Counted from the stretch's first letter, positions 23,601 through 37,900 are shown. The stretch: DNA of 64,000 nt from Chionis minor (GCA_013398295.1 VZSF01011129.1:1-64000); one strand, 5' to 3'. Numbers and translations: made by a program. The notes: a model not told the origin generated them from the sequence alone.

Positions 23601-26600
23601 ATTGCAACAGTTTTCCATCTACCTGTAATCAGGCAGCACCAAAGCACATCTCCGAGGAAAGCACTCATCATGCTCTCTTACCCAGTCACTCCAGGCCGCA
23701 GCTTGATTACGCTGAGCTTTCAAGCCCTGATATTTTTGGCACCCTTCTCTAGTTTTTTTCCATTGTCAGCAGGTATATTTGTATTTTTAAATGGTCAAGT
23801 TCTAACCTTAAAGGTACATTAACCACAAAAATCCCCTAATCTGTACCTGGATAGAAATACTGGTGTGGCTGGATCTGAGCTGAGACGCAGAGATTTATCA
23901 GTGGTGCTAGGTACCTCTGGACCAGCCAGCTAATTGCCTTTGACTTCACCAAGCTTTGGCTCAGTAGGATTTTGAAGTCACATGTTTCATAGATGTTTAT
24001 ACCTCATTACATCTTTTTGAAAAGATAAAAACTTGACTAGTGCATATTACTTTTTGTAAATTTGGCTGGAGTTTATCTGATAGCGAAAGCTTTTACTAAA
24101 TTTCACCGCATAATTACTGAAGTGCAAATCCCCAGGAAAAACAATTTGCTGTAAAGATTTAATATTTGCATCTTAAGAGGCATTGATTAGTTGATGTTTT
24201 ACTGTGGCACCTCATTGTAGTAACTCCCTTAAAGCATACATAACCACTAACATTATTATAATTTATTTGTCAGTACTTTTCTTTAATACGCACTTTTGCA
24301 CAAATATTTCCTCCAACTAAACTTGCTGCTTAGAAAGCTGAACACTGTAAATGGACCATAAACAATGTACATAAATTTAGTTGATTTATTCAACAGAGAT
24401 TTTACCTTCCTCTCTCTTACTCTCTTCTCTACCACTAAAACATTAACTATTTGCCCTTTTCCTTTCCCCCCTCGCCCCCCAATGGAAAAATGTGTGCTGC
24501 AATGCACAGGTAAGTTCTTGTTCAGTTCAATGGCTGGCTTTAATTCTTGGTGCATTTTAATATTAGCTTACTACCTCTCACGGCCTTTCCAAAGTTTGTT
24601 CAGTGGAAAAAGAGGACAGGGCACAGTGAGCCCTTGTCTGTGTTGAACAACTTCGCTTGTATTTCTTTTCTATCCTAATCTGGCAACAAGCAAAATATGG
24701 GCATAAACAGAATGCTGGCAAGCTCAGCCTCAGTCCACTGAAAGACCTGTATTTTCCAGGAGCCACAAATTCTGCTCCCTGAAAAAAGAGAAATTTGCTG
24801 ACACAATAAAGCAGTGTGCCTTGGTTCCATTGTACAGCAATATTCAGGGGATAAAAAAATAGTTTTATACCAGTTAAAAAGCAGGACTGGCTGCAGGAGT
24901 AAAAGATGACAGGATTTAGCTGCTAACGTGTAGGTCTTTGGCAAACATACACAACTCTTGCAACATTAGGATTCATTTTGTTCAAATTCTCCAGGCCAAG
25001 TCTTGGTCTGTGTCATACTGCGCGACTGGAGAGTGCCACAGTGAAACCAGGAGGCAGAACCTGAGCTGAAATACCAACTGGGGGATTGGGAAAGATCATA
25101 AAGAACTGAAGGAGCAACTTACAGAATGTAAAGACTGTTGGAGTGAGCTCATCGGTGGTGTACGCGACAGCTTGGTTGTACAGAGGGGTATAACTACCTA
25201 GAAAGTGGCCCAGCACAAAGCAATGTTTGTGCAAGTTCAGATACTTTGGGAGGTTCTGCTGGTCAAATTGTGCCAAAAAAAATCCCAACGTTCAGGAGGA
25301 ACTGTACACTTACACAAGAGGGACATATATTTCAGAGCAGGAACACGCAGCCAGGGTCTCTATTACAAAACTCTATTGTACAGACATGCTGGTTATACAT
25401 CATACCAGCAAAACACTGCTGTAAGCCACAAAGTCAAAGCAGCCCCAAGGTCTGTAGTGTCTTCAGGGTCAAAACATACGACCAGGTCATTTAAATTAGC
25501 AAGTTACCTTTTGTTTATACTTTTCTGCTTATGAAGAGCCTTCACCACAAGCCCCAGCGTCCCCAGTTTGCACAGAAGTTTCCGCCCACCCCTGGCTCTT
25601 GGGGCTTGGTGCCAGCTCACTGCATCATCACAGTGCCACCACCTCAGTGCCAGCGCTGTCTCCCAGCCTTGTATGCAGCGCTGTGGCAGCGGTACAGTAT
25701 TTGACCACTTACCTTTGAAATATGCCTTTGCCCGTGCTCTTGCAGTCGTGACTTAGAGTTGCACAGGCTTCTTCCTGTTGCATCTCTGTGTCACTCCCTC
25801 TCTGTAGGCATCGAACAAGGAACAGGAGGCTCCTGACTAGAAGGCAGCAAAGGCCAGTGGTCCCTGCATTGCGCTAGCCCACTCCCCAGGGTTTCTTTGC
25901 ATGAACTTGTAAGCAGGGGCTGAAGCTGGTTGTGCGGAAGAGCCAGGGACACCAGGAGTTGCTGAGGTATTCGTTTGTACAGCCCCAGCTCAGGCTCCCT
26001 CTGCGCGTCTTGCCCAGCCTCCTACCAGTTTCTGCTTGCTCAGTAAATGGCAATCAACAAAGGAGAAATATTGACCCCCTCAGCTGCTACCCCAGCTGCC
26101 CTGGTTCAATAACTAGGCCGGCTAAAGGTTAAACCAGCCAAGGCATGAGCAGCAAGTTAAAATTAACAAACAAAAAAAAAAAAAAGAAAAACACAACCCA
26201 AGCCTGGGGGTAAGCCTGGAGCAGATTCCCAGGCTCGCCTGGCCATAGCTTGCCCTCATCCCTCACCCTCTCCTCCACCACCCCACAGTGCTCATGGTTC
26301 ATATCATGGCCAAGCACACCGAAACCATCCCACGTCTAGGGGGCTAAATGCACCTCAGATGTAAATCATTAATTAACATTGACCATAACATTGAACCCGC
26401 AATGAAATTAGGCTGTTTGCTTTGATGTACTCTGCTACGATATATTAACTTTTTGCATTATGTAGTAAACTATGTCAGAAATCATAGTCCAATTCAAAAT
26501 TCTACCATTTACCAAGCCTAATGCAACTTTAAGGACATTACACAGTATTTGTCTGGGGTTTTTCAAATCAAGCATGGTGTAACATACTTCCACACACATT

Positions 26601-27059
26601 TTTTAATTTTCCTAGTGACACGTAATTGCATTTGAAGCTTAAGATTTTGCAGCTTTGGTGGGAAAGACACATCTAGCTTTCCACACTCATGTAGGGAATA
26701 CATACTTTGGAGATAGTGTAATCCGAAATTCTTCCACTGAGAAAAATCGCAATGACAACTAGTGAAACTGCCTGTGAAGCTCAGAGTGAGGTTTTAAGCA
26801 GTGGAAATGCAATTCCTGTGCTAGCACTGCCACCTACTGAAAAATGGGAGACATTCAACATCAATTTCTGTTCTAATCTGTTCTCCTTCTGTCGTTTTTG
26901 TTGCAATCCTTTCATGTGTATTTTCTCCTCACTGCTGTCTTTAATAGCATATTGTTATCATGGACAAAAATGCAAATAAATCAACAAGTGATATGTCGAA
27001 TACATCTGTAGAACAGAGGATAAAGTCTCTCCAGAACAAAGAGTGGTGACAGGGAACTA
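17629..27059. other. Non-coding DNA, no gene seen
   Basis: Long AT-rich stretch with no recognisable protein exon or interspersed repeat. Small features are a second abutting acceptor-donor motif near 17665-17675 (TTTTGACAG then GTAAGTC), an 11-base unit repeated three times at 19293-19325, and A/T low-complexity runs near 20047-20070, 23167 and 26169-26192. Open frames are short and conflict with one another. Confidence 0.4.
19293..19325. repeat. Tandem repeat, 11-bp unit x3
   Basis: The unit gttcataaaat occurs three times without interruption. It is a minor local minisatellite with no gene around it. Confidence 0.9.
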
Positions 27060-27800
27060 CTAGAGTCCTACAGCAATCTGGTCCGGTAGGTAAGCATAGC
27101 ATGTATAAATACTATCGTGTGACAGATGCACTCGACCTCGTAAGCAACTAACATAGTTTGGTACAGGCTCCAAAGGAGCCTGAGCCGTAGCTGGGCCAAG
27201 AACTCCTCTAGTTTCAATCTGTTCTCTGAAAACCCACAAAGGAGCAGAGTGATGCAGTAAACATCCGTGCACACGAGCATGGAACACCGATCACACTATT
27301 AACACGTGAATAGCGAGTGGCTTTTCCAAGACTCATTTATCAAGGTACAAAGAAAATTGTGGGTACAAGGAGTCATCTCATGCATACCTTTCCCATCACA
27401 GGTAATTGAACTACAAGCCAACCACTTCATCCCATCAATATGACAGCCTAAGCGAGCCTTCTTTGAGCTTTCCCTGCTAGGCAGTGTGGCTGCATGGTGG
27501 TGATCTCCCTTTGAGCAGGGACATCTCTCAAGGTTGCTCCTTGAGGCAGAGGCGCCTTTCACTGACAGCAGATCTTTGGTAAGCGACCGGTATCATGCAT
27601 AACCTTGTAGTATGGTAACTTTGATTTGTGCCTTGGTAACTTTGATTTTGTCTTAGTAGTTTTGAACCATTGTTCCAGTGATTGTGCCGTACAGTAATAG
27701 AGTGAACCTTGCCATTGAACCCTGTTCAGTTGCACTTTTACATCATATTAAACCCACTTTTGTCAAAGAACCTTTGACAGTGGTTCTTTCAATGATCTAC
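27060..27800 (+). mobile_element. Possible LTR-derived sequence
   Basis: This block has more CpG than its surroundings, a TATA-like tgtataaatact at about 27100-27111, and a C/T-rich stretch with agggacatctctcaagg and gaggcagaggcgcc. A 15-base repeat (tggtaactttgattt at 27613-27627 and 27634-27648) follows. The mix of TATA box, CpGs and internal duplication resembles a decayed avian LTR, but no termini or target-site duplication were found. It may instead be unique DNA. Confidence 0.25.
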
Positions 27801-30800
27801 ATCACCCACTCATAACATCACGAAAGCATATATAGAGCATCAGACCAACATAACAGAATTCTCCACTAGCTGGGCTCTTCCCTCCTTCTTTGTTATTATC
27901 TCCAACCTCTTGTTATTTTCTGTGAGGTTTTTATACCTTTTTTTTACCTCCTGTCTCACCGATATTAAGATCAAATCTTTCCTTTTTGCTTGAAGTGGCT
28001 TCTTCATCTGGTGGTGTAGTGGTGGTTTCCCCTCCATGCAACCTGTGTTTGTTTCCTTGCGCTGGTCCAGTGAGATTGCCTTATCTGTAAGTTCCTCAAC
28101 TTCTTTGCTGGATCATCCTTTCAACTTTACCATTTATCAATTTCATAAACATTTCTGTGACAAATTATTCACATTCCTAGTCATATAATGCCCGTTAGTA
28201 GTCAAACACTTAATCTGTGCAATTTTACAACACATTCCCCTGAACAAAGATTTCATTTTCTTGGTCACCCCCAGCATTTCCAATGAGTTACGCTCGCACC
28301 TACAGTAAATGAGCTCAATTAGTCCAGGAAAACCAGCTGCTTACTCCTTCCCTTACTCACCTTTTATTGTGCAGTCCCTGCTCCTGCTGTCAGCTTTGAC
28401 CAAAGTTATTCTCATTAGTAAAACCAGGGTGCGGTATGTGAGGGATCTCAGGGCTGTCCTTGGGTCTACAAAAAGACCTAAAGAGGCCTTTTAATAAACT
28501 TTTCTTACATGAATTGAAATGTTTTTAGGAGACCAACTGTAATACAATATACTTTGAAACAATGCTTCTCCTCTTCCCCGATTAGCAAAATTATTCTCTC
28601 CTCAGTTAGCAAAAACGCAATCTTGCTTAAAACTGGAATTAACTATGCTTTTCTGTTGAGAAACATCATATCGATTATGCCTTTCTGTGCCATATAGACC
28701 CTCGAGTTTCATTAACTGACTGCAACTCCCATACAACTGGAGGTGAAAAGCTTCCAGGGAGGATAAGACAGAAAGGTCATTAACAAAACTAGAAAAATCC
28801 ATCTGCGACTCTCACTCTGCAAAGGTTTTATGTAACGGCTCCAGCTAACTGAGATGGTATTAAATAATGGGCAGCACACTGAAAGTCTTCTAATGCTTTC
28901 CAAAGCCTGGATTTATGGGTGGGGGGATAAATCGTTGTATTGCTTCTGCTCTGATGGATGAAGAGTGCAGAGTTCTAGAGTCTGGCAATTTATTAAATAT
29001 GGATGCTGTTATGGGTTCTTTCAAAATGAAGAAAGACAGCTCAAAGAATGATTTCTTCTGCATTTAGTGCAACCAGTTTCAGAAATCGGCACGTGAATAC
29101 AGCTGTCTCCATAAGTTCTTGAAAAATCTAAGAAATACGCATTTTTTCAATGAAATATCATTAGGAAAAAGTGAGAGATTACAAAGGTGGTAAGATATTG
29201 TTTGACTACCTAAAGAGTTCTTCCTTGATACATTTAGTTAGGACTTCTCATGTAACATTTTTATGGAAAGTTCCCCTGGTCCAATGCTCTCTGTTCTTTT
29301 ATGATCTGAGGTTGTGGAACTCCTTTCCTGTTCTTACTGCAGTCTGGCAAATCTAAGAGGCTTAGCTTGAACTTCTTACACCTTACTATGTAGCTGACTT
29401 CACATACTGATTTCCCTTGGGCTATCCATTCTTCACCTTATTTATGGATTTTATTAAATACATGGTAAAGGAATAAGCTGTAGCAATTTGACCACTAGGC
29501 CCAAAAGCAAAAAATCTAAATGACAAGAGCACAACTTACACCACTTCACTGTTGGGTTTCCCTGTATTTGAGAAACCCATTTGTAAGCAAAGATAACCTT
29601 TGCTTTGATTAGATTACACTTTACAGAATTGTTACTGCTTGCAACTGCAATTCTGCTTAAGATACAAGAGTTGCAACATTTCTTTTCCTACACATCTTGA
29701 TGTGAAGCTAATCGTTCTTGACTGTTTTCAATCTCGCATTCTTCCCTTACTGCTCTACAGAAACGTATGTCAATTTTTCTACGTAATCTTGTATGCGAGG
29801 TTGTTGGGACAATGGTGTTTCCAGGACTTACAGTGAATACCTAAGCACAACATTTGAACATGAAATTTTGAATTACTTGGAGGAATGAAAATAAAGTCTC
29901 CTGGTTATGTCCCATTAGCCCAGGATCCTAATACTTTACCTAAATTTGCATACACTCCCCAGTTTACTGTCAAGGGATGAATTTATGATGCAAGATGCTT
30001 TTCAGCACAGGCAAAGGTATCACTGTTTTGCCTGTTTGCAAAATATTATTCCATCCATTCTTCAAACAGCCACAAACAGACCTCACTCTAGTACAAAAAG
30101 TAAATTTAAATTCTATGCAGGACCTGCCAAGGAATTAAACAGGTATTTTCCAATCTCTCCAAAAACATGTTTATGGAATATTTGAGTAACTCTGTTTTGT
30201 TGCAAGTGCAGCTGTTGAACATGCTTGAGGCTGGGACTTCAGAGCTACAGGCAGAACTGAAGCTGCATGTCATCCCTTGCAGGAAAAATGAAGAGTGATG
30301 GGTTTAGCCATATGAATCTCTATGGGACAGGTCTGGTCCTGGGTGTGTTACTTTGGTTTCTATACATGTAACATCTATTCCTAACCGAAGCAATCAGAAA
30401 CTCAGCAGATTTTAGCAAGACTGAATTTCCAGTATCTCATTATTAGCTGGTCAATAAAGCACAATATATTTTCAAAATAACAATAATTTAAGTCCCTACA
30501 AGTAGTGCTGATGAATCAAAAATGCATCTCCAGCAATCCCTATTATTAAAGACACCATATTCAAGGACTTTTGTCTTTAGCAGCAGAAGCTAACTTTAAC
30601 AAGGCATAACATACAATTTTAAAGACTTTCAGATCAGTATACATTGTTGTCATGAATTTGTACAACTCTTACAACATCAAAGAGAGTCAAAGTATATAGC
30701 AGTAATGGCACTCCACTTTTCCCCTGCTTTTTGCCTGGCCAAGAGCAATCACTAAACTGAAAATACTGAAAAAAGGGTATCTGTAACATAATTAGAATAC

Positions 30801-31460
30801 AACTGAAAATATTGACACGGACGTCTCCCCAAAACTGGATCCCAAGAATCACTACATGCACATACTTGTGTGAAACTGGGATAAGAAACAGCAAATTCAC
30901 CCATTGCTTGCCCATTTAAATAAAGCTATAAATGCTAAGAAATAGCCCTGCCACTTCATGCATCCACTTTTGAAGTGGAATTACTCTGTTTATTATTCCT
31001 TATTTTTATTCCTATTATTATTTATTATATATAAACCCTCACACTTACCGACAGACTTACAATGTGTGAAAACCATGAACTAAATATGAAAAGGAAAGAG
31101 GACTGGATTAACTGAAAACTAACTAACTAGTTTTTCCTTGCCTCAGGAAAAATCACACTCATGCACAAAGCAATTACCAAAGGACTGTTAAACAGAAACA
31201 GGCATTTATATTTCCTCTCTTCTCTAAACTGTTGGTGAAAATCCAAGCCTTAAGTTTCAAAACAATCCGAATTATGAAATTAAGTTACACTAGTGGAATC
31301 ATATTTGATAGCAGAATTATCACTGGATTAATACAATTTTACAGTGATTTCTGATAGTTCCGTTCACTTAGATCACTCTGTTTCAAACCTGTATGTTTGA
31401 TAAGAAGTTGGAAACAACAGAATGTCAACACCACGGCAAAACTACCAGAGAGGGATACAC
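27801..31460. other. Intergenic DNA downstream of PLSCR1
   Basis: AT-rich sequence with no recognisable exon, lying beyond the predicted 3' end of the scramblase gene on the minus strand. It contains T/A-rich stretches such as 30985-31030. No CR1 or LTR copy is recognised. Confidence 0.4.
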
Positions 31461-31479
31461 AAGAAAAGATCAAGATCTC

Positions 31480-31485
31480 TTTATT
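31480..31485 (-). terminator. PLSCR1: PLSCR1 polyadenylation signal
   Basis: AATAAA on the minus strand (TTTATT on plus), the first canonical signal downstream of the stop codon and about 370 bases from it. The following 50 minus-strand bases are GU-rich (ttcttgtgtatcc, ccgtggtgttgac), as expected of a downstream element, so cleavage near 31460 is likely. Further AATAAA-type sequences exist near 31.0 kb, so longer 3' UTRs are possible. Confidence 0.6.
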
Positions 31486-31678
31486 AGGTTCACTGCTTAT
31501 ATTAATATTTAATATAGAAGTAGTCATCTTTTTTAAGCATTAAAGCAACTATAGGGAGTTATTTTACAATTACAAAGTTCTTGGGAAAAAAGATTGCTAT
31601 ATATTCCTATAAATTACAGCACTGATCTGTACAGACAAAGCATTCTTATTTGAATACTACAAATTATTTCATCAGATT

Positions 31679-31707
31679 ACACACACACACACACACACCC
31701 CCCCCCA
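31679..31707. repeat. (CA)n microsatellite with C-run
   Basis: About ten CA units followed by nine C, lying in the predicted 3' UTR of the scramblase gene. It is likely to be length-polymorphic. Confidence 0.95.
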
Positions 31708-31854
31708 AAGAAAAAGACCGTAAAACTTTTAGTTTATAGAAATGTAACTGCATGCACAAGATGTACATTTCTAATATCCTTACTGGAGCTATGCAATCCA
31801 CTGGAAAGTTGGGAGATTTGTGTTCTTCCTCCTTTTACACAAAACTTGTAGGTT

Positions 31855-31914
31855 TCATTGCCAAACTCCTGTTCGCTGTTGTTTATCACCAGCATGGTCA
31901 AAAAACATGAAGTC
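31855..31914 (-). CDS. PLSCR1: PLSCR1 exon 9, last coding exon
   Basis: 60 bases from acceptor TTTGTTTCCTTCTTAG to stop TGA at 31857-31855. It codes for residues 291-309: DFMFF finishing the membrane helix, then a short extracellular tail ending TGVWQ. The human protein ends GVW, so this one has one extra Gln. Confidence 0.93.
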   Translation of the reverse strand, partial: DFMFFDHAGDKQQRTGVWQ

Positions 31915-34900
31915 CTAAGAAGGAAACAAAAAAGCAAGCAAAACAAATACTTTTTAAATGCGGTTCTTAGTTCAGAAATCTGCTGGTTGCTTTACAAGGT
32001 ATTCAAAGCGTCTTTCTCTCGGAAACCTCAAGTGATGAGAAGTTGGGGGCATACCTCTCCACTCCCCATCACCTGGGTCTCTCAGAAGAGGACACCCACA
32101 GAGAGAGAAAGACATGGTGAAAGACCTCCACGGAAAAATTTGAATTATCACTAGCCAAAGCTATGCTTCCTTTACTCAGGATTCCTGCCCGGGCTTTGCT
32201 CGACCTGATGCAGTCCCTTCAATTTTACCTCAAACTGGAGTCCACCATGATGATGCCTATCTTTAGTTTATGTCTGGGGACCCATTTTCTGTGCCCGGCA
32301 TCCTGGGTTGCTCGCACTCACTAATGCTGTACTTCACGCATGTGGTAGCACAGGGACACACACAGCGAAGGAAAACCTGATTCGTGCACAGGGCTGTGAG
32401 AGGCTGGAGAGCACTTCCCAAACTCCAGGTGCTTCCCATGGCCCTTTCCCCCGGCTCTGCAGCCCTGCCAGCACAGAAGCAGTGCACAGTTACAAACAGT
32501 ACCTGCTGCCCAGGTAAGTGGGAACACGAGTGTGTCGCACACTGTTTTCAAAGAGCAAAGTGAGCTGCGCTGCAGTATTTGACATGAGTCAAAGCGCAGC
32601 TGAAACGCCCTGTATCAAGTTAAATATGCTTCGCCTCCACAGAAGTGCCTCCCATTGGGAATGACTCCTCCGAGAGCATTTAATCCTGCTTAGCACTTTA
32701 CATACTTCCAAGGAGAGAATGAACTGGGTGCAGCATTCAGCTGTCCAGTTCTCCAGCTCAGCAGGCTGCTCTGGCTTTGGATGGGTTTCTTGGGTATCGC
32801 TGATCTGCACTTTTCTGGTTCCACCATCCACATACATACACATGCTTGATTCTGCTAATGTGTCTGTAACGGAGGCATTACAGACAGGGTTTCTCAGTCC
32901 CAGGGTTTACAAACTTTACAGGGTTTCTCAGTCCCATCACAAATGAAGCTCTCCATAAATACGCTTAGCACTTCATGTAGTCTAGAACGAGCTTATTATC
33001 TGAAATAATTCTGTTGCCCTCCGTGGTTACAGGGTTAGTTTTACACACAGGAGCTTCACAACAAGCCGTTGCTCACTTTGAAGACCTCAGAGTCAAATCC
33101 TTTACCAGCACAATTTGAATATGGAGATGAAAAAGTCCGTTCGTATTCAAGTATTAGTGAATGACAGACTTACGATAAGGAAGCAGGCACCGATCAGGAC
33201 AGCTTTCATTTTTACATCAAGGTCCATTGGGAATGTGATTCCAAAGTTATCTGCATCTGTAACAGCTTCTTTCAAAAGCCCAGTCCACTGCTTAGAAATC
33301 CTCCCGACAGCACAGGTCTCATCCACAGACTTCACCTAGTTTAATATAAAATTAAAAAAAGACGACATCAAATTTGTCATTCATAATATTCCCAAATCCT
33401 TTTCATAATAGATCCACTTGAAAGCTTCAGATCGTGTTATTTGAATTACTGCAGTCATTGCATGCAACTGTTGGTACCAAAAGGCAACCCTGACTATCAG
33501 AAAGTCAGTCTTAAGTGGCACGGCCGTGAACTTCATTCTAAATCTGCGGAGTTCAATGCTTTAATAGTGTTGGAAGACAGCTACCACACGCACGTGCACA
33601 CACACTCTGCTGGAAGCATTGTCTTTTAGCCAAGGGAGTGAATTAGTTTCTCCTGCCATGTATCAGGAACTGCTCAAGTGAAAATTAAAGAAATTACATT
33701 CTTCTGTTCCAAAGCAGTGATTAGCCCTTTGTCAACATGATGTTTCCTAAAGTCAGGGTCATGTGGGAGACTAGTCCTCAAAATAAAATATTAACTTTGC
33801 TTTAGCAACCATGTGCAACATCATTTTAAATAGTAAATGGTAGACTAGTGTATCTACTACTTCATGTGTACAAAAATAATAATGCATTAATCACTTATTT
33901 CTAAGTTGTAATACTTTAGTCATTCAAAACTATAGGTTAGGTCTAAATTATCTTGATTTACTTGGTCATTGAATGATTATTAAATGATTAAATGAGTCAT
34001 TTGTAGGAAGTAATTTCAATAAATATCCAATACAGCAAAGAACAACATTTTTGTCAGGGCCTAACAAAACGGGTTCAAAAAGATTTTGCTGCTAAATTAA
34101 GAGATTTGTGTGCAACCACAGGGAATCAGTCCCACTGATCACCAATGAGTGGCTTTCATCATTTCTGGAAGTTTGTCTGACTTATCTAGACTAATCTAGG
34201 TATCTAGAGAAGTGAATTGATTATACTAGCATTAAAAGATTATGTACTAATTACTTAATACATACAACAATTCAGCTGACACGTAGTAAGTCAAGCAACA
34301 AACTACTATCAAGCTACTATCTGAAAAAAGATCCGTACAAACAATTTTTAGCATTGCATACCTCAAAATTAATATCCTGACAACAGCTGCAGACAACGCA
34401 TGGGCCAATAATTTTCAGTATATCCATTCTTTTCTCATCTTGAATGGTAAACTTTGGCAGGCAGGGATGCCAGTTCTGGACAACGTAACCAACTGGTGTT
34501 CCTGGAGGCGCCTGAACTTCTAGCTTCACAGGAAAAAGAAAACCTCCACATGAATGTTAATGCTTTGATATGCACACTAGCACACAAACCAAAACCAACA
34601 ATTTTTCCACAACAATCTGGTTTTCCCATGTGTGAGGCTGCAAGGGGTTTTCTGTGAATATTTTCAAAAAACTACACAGATTTCAGACCTCATACGCAAC
34701 TTGTGCCTTTACAGGAAAAAACTAAGATGGTCCTAAGGCTCTATGTACACAAGCTATGTACCTACAGTAGAAAGATCAAAGTCTACTGAAAGAGAGGCTG
34801 AGAGTATCCTGAAAGCATTCAGTGAAGACATCACAGGATAAAGCTACTACAAATCCCTCAGTAAGAGCTCTGAGTAGGCTCAGATTTGAGTCTTCAGAAG

Positions 34901-37900
34901 TTGCATCACCCCATAATTACTTTAATAATAAAAAAGCTTGTCATTTTCATGTGTTGAATTTAACTACAGATTTCACAGCACTATAGTGAAAACTCTAGCT
35001 GTTATTTTATGAAACGTGTTGCCCAACTCTTACACCGCAAGTCCATCTCCAGCACAGATTTCGGCACTAGCCGCAAGTTCCCTGACATGCTGTTGAATGC
35101 AATTTTTCATTACCATAATCAGAAGTGGCCAGAGTGAGTTTAAGTGTCGCAGCACACTAGCTTCTTCCCAGACCAAGGAGACCCCATGCACATATCCCAC
35201 AGATCTCTCTCCCCACAACCTACAGACAAAACCCGACCTGTTTCACCTCGCCTCCTGATTCGAGACAACCCCATCTTAAAATTGCACAGGTGACCCATGT
35301 CCCACATGACAGGAGACAGTGAGAGGGAGCAGCTCACCTCCTGTAAGCAGCAGGGAAAGCAGCATGAAGAACATCGCAGGGGTCTCTGCAGCGTTATCAC
35401 CTCATGGCCCAGGTTGTCTATAATCCGGAGGGTGAAGGGTCTTGATGGCCCACAGCAATTCCTGGTACAGCACTCAGTGTCCTCTGCTGCAAAGTACACC
35501 CTTTGCCCCAGCACATTCTTGATTTCATATTTGTTGTTTGTTTCAAAGCCAGTCAAAACTGAAAAACAGGAACAGAACTGTTAAATTTCTGAGGTGCACC
35601 TGGTCAGAGAAGTCACCATGCTAACTCTAAAGCTACCCTTCGGGAAGGCAGCCCTCACTCCAAGTTTGTCAGAGGCAGCTTCTGGTGAAGGGAAGTGGTG
35701 GGGAAGGACCCTCGAGCAGAGCAAGCTGACAGAGAAGTTCAGAGAAGAGAAGCCACCATGAACATGGCAACACGGAAAGAGCACGGAGATGTCCATCAGT
35801 CCCCTCCCATCGGATACGGACACCTACTGCCAAAGCAAGCACCACAATTATAAATAACACAGCATGGAAGATTCCCAGGGAAAAGCTGAACAGATGAGAA
35901 TTAAAGAAACTTGTGAATTTGGGGGAGAAGCAAGAAAAGGGCTCTAGGGGGCACAAATATGTTCAGAACAAGAAGGTCACAAAAACAAAGCCTCAGAGTC
36001 AAGAATCAGAGCAGCACAAATAGAAAACAGTAAGAGCCAGGACAGAAATTTTCATCAATTTCTCTACCAAATGAAAGTACTCTTTGAAGCATTATGGAAA
36101 GAAAATGCAGCAGCATTAGGTGTCAGCCAAGATGGATGGTCCATTTTATTTCTTCTGTTTGAATGACACTCATAACGTGACTTTGATATTCTTAAAGTGA
36201 ACAGAACAAGGGGAGCAGAAGGAAAGCAGTGCAATTCTCTGAAACAGCAGGATTGCCAGGAAATGGGATTAGAGCCACATGCCAGTCTATGGAATTAGAT
36301 GAGTAAGAAAGGACAGAAAAGAAGATCTTTAGGTCAGGAACAGAGGCAAGTAGAAATCACGTGAATAAATTACTTGGGAAATGTGTGACTTCAGCTATAA
36401 CTAGCTACCAAGATTATACAGCAGCATTGCAACCTACCTTAAATACGCAATGTCAAAGAAAGTCTAAATTTTAACGTTCTTGAAATTATTAGATTTAACA
36501 TTTCTCTGTTATAAATGCTTTTCACTTACTCTCAAGAAGTTCAATTTGCTGATGAATTAATATCTGGTCAATCTGTTCGTGGTTGAAAAATTAAACAGAA
36601 TAAATCGTTAACAAGTTGTAACTAAGAGAAATCTAGTTCTAAGAAGCACTGCTGATTCATTTCAGAATGCAGATTTATGGATCAATGCATCGTCTAGAGC
36701 CAGAACATCTACCATGGAAGATGTGGATGTAGCCCCCTCGTCCTGTCCTCTGTCAGTTTAGCAGAAGAGTGTTTCAGAGCAGCAGAGCAGACGGCAGAAG
36801 TCGTGCCCAAGCTGGTCTGGTCACAGGCACGCAGGGCAAATGTGCCTCTGCTCCTTTCAGGACTCAGGGTAGCTCAGCTACAGAGCCTGACAGAGACTCT
36901 GACACCACGTATCCCAGATGGATCCCATATCCGTCAGGAGTCCGTACAGACAAAAGGAGGAAACTACAACATTTTAGAGCAGAAGCTCAGCTGCTGCTCA
37001 GCTTGGAATAAAACTCAGGAAAAATCAGCCACTTCTCACTGCTGCTTTTTTTTTTTTTTTTAGCAGTTTGCAAAACTGGTGACAATACATCAGTGTTAAG
37101 CCTTGATATTTGCACCCTCTGATGAGATTAACTGTACTTTTCCAGTACAAGGACATATTCTGTAACACGAAAACAATTCTTATTTTGCTATTAGCATTCT
37201 CTACATTGTGAAGTCTGACTAGCACCTCTCCTAACAACATTATGAAGAGGTGTGAAGAAAGCACCACGTAGAAAATTAAGCACCTCTAATGTGCTACAGT
37301 TGCCCATATTATATATATATTTATTATATACGCCACACCAAGTCACATTACACCTCTCAAACAGTAGCTTCAGACATGGGAAGAACGTACGGTCGCCCTA
37401 TGCCCCCAGTCCTTGAGCATCTCTCTTGGCAGGAGAGCACTCCGCAAAGTGCTGCAGCCCTAACAGGCACCTCCACACAGAAGAAATAAATTGCATTACA
37501 AAAGCTTCACTTAGCAGCCCAAACCAGCAACCTACCCAGCTGCAACAAAGCCAGATGCTTTTTTTTTTTTTTTTTAGCTATTTCACAGATGCAGGAGGAA
37601 GGATGTAGATACCTGTGTGAGGTATTCCAGTCCAGGAGGGCAGTTGGGAAGAGGAGGAGGGACGGGCATCCAGATTGTCCCCTCCTTCATGATGGGCTGA
37701 TTCTGGATGGGTGGAGCAGCAAATCCGGGTGGAACTGGACTCGTGGCTTGTACCCGGAAGCCATAGCTCCCCGCGCCCATGACATCTGGTGTTGTAGGAG
37801 AGATACAGTTATGAAACTTAGATGTTGGAAAAGAATCCCCCCACGGATCTTTAAAAGATTAATCTGTTTGCTATTTTGAGCCATGAAGATCACTATACCT

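Larger units (their letters stand above)
31460..31854 (-). other. PLSCR1: Predicted PLSCR1 3' UTR
   Basis: Runs from the stop codon to the predicted cleavage site. It includes a CA repeat plus C-run at 31679-31707, which reads as a G-run and (UG)n tract in the mRNA. Confidence 0.5.

Noticed and set aside
24283..25756. Cluster of overlapping 60-110 codon frames on both strands
   Set aside because: They conflict in frame and strand, lack splice support and match no protein family.
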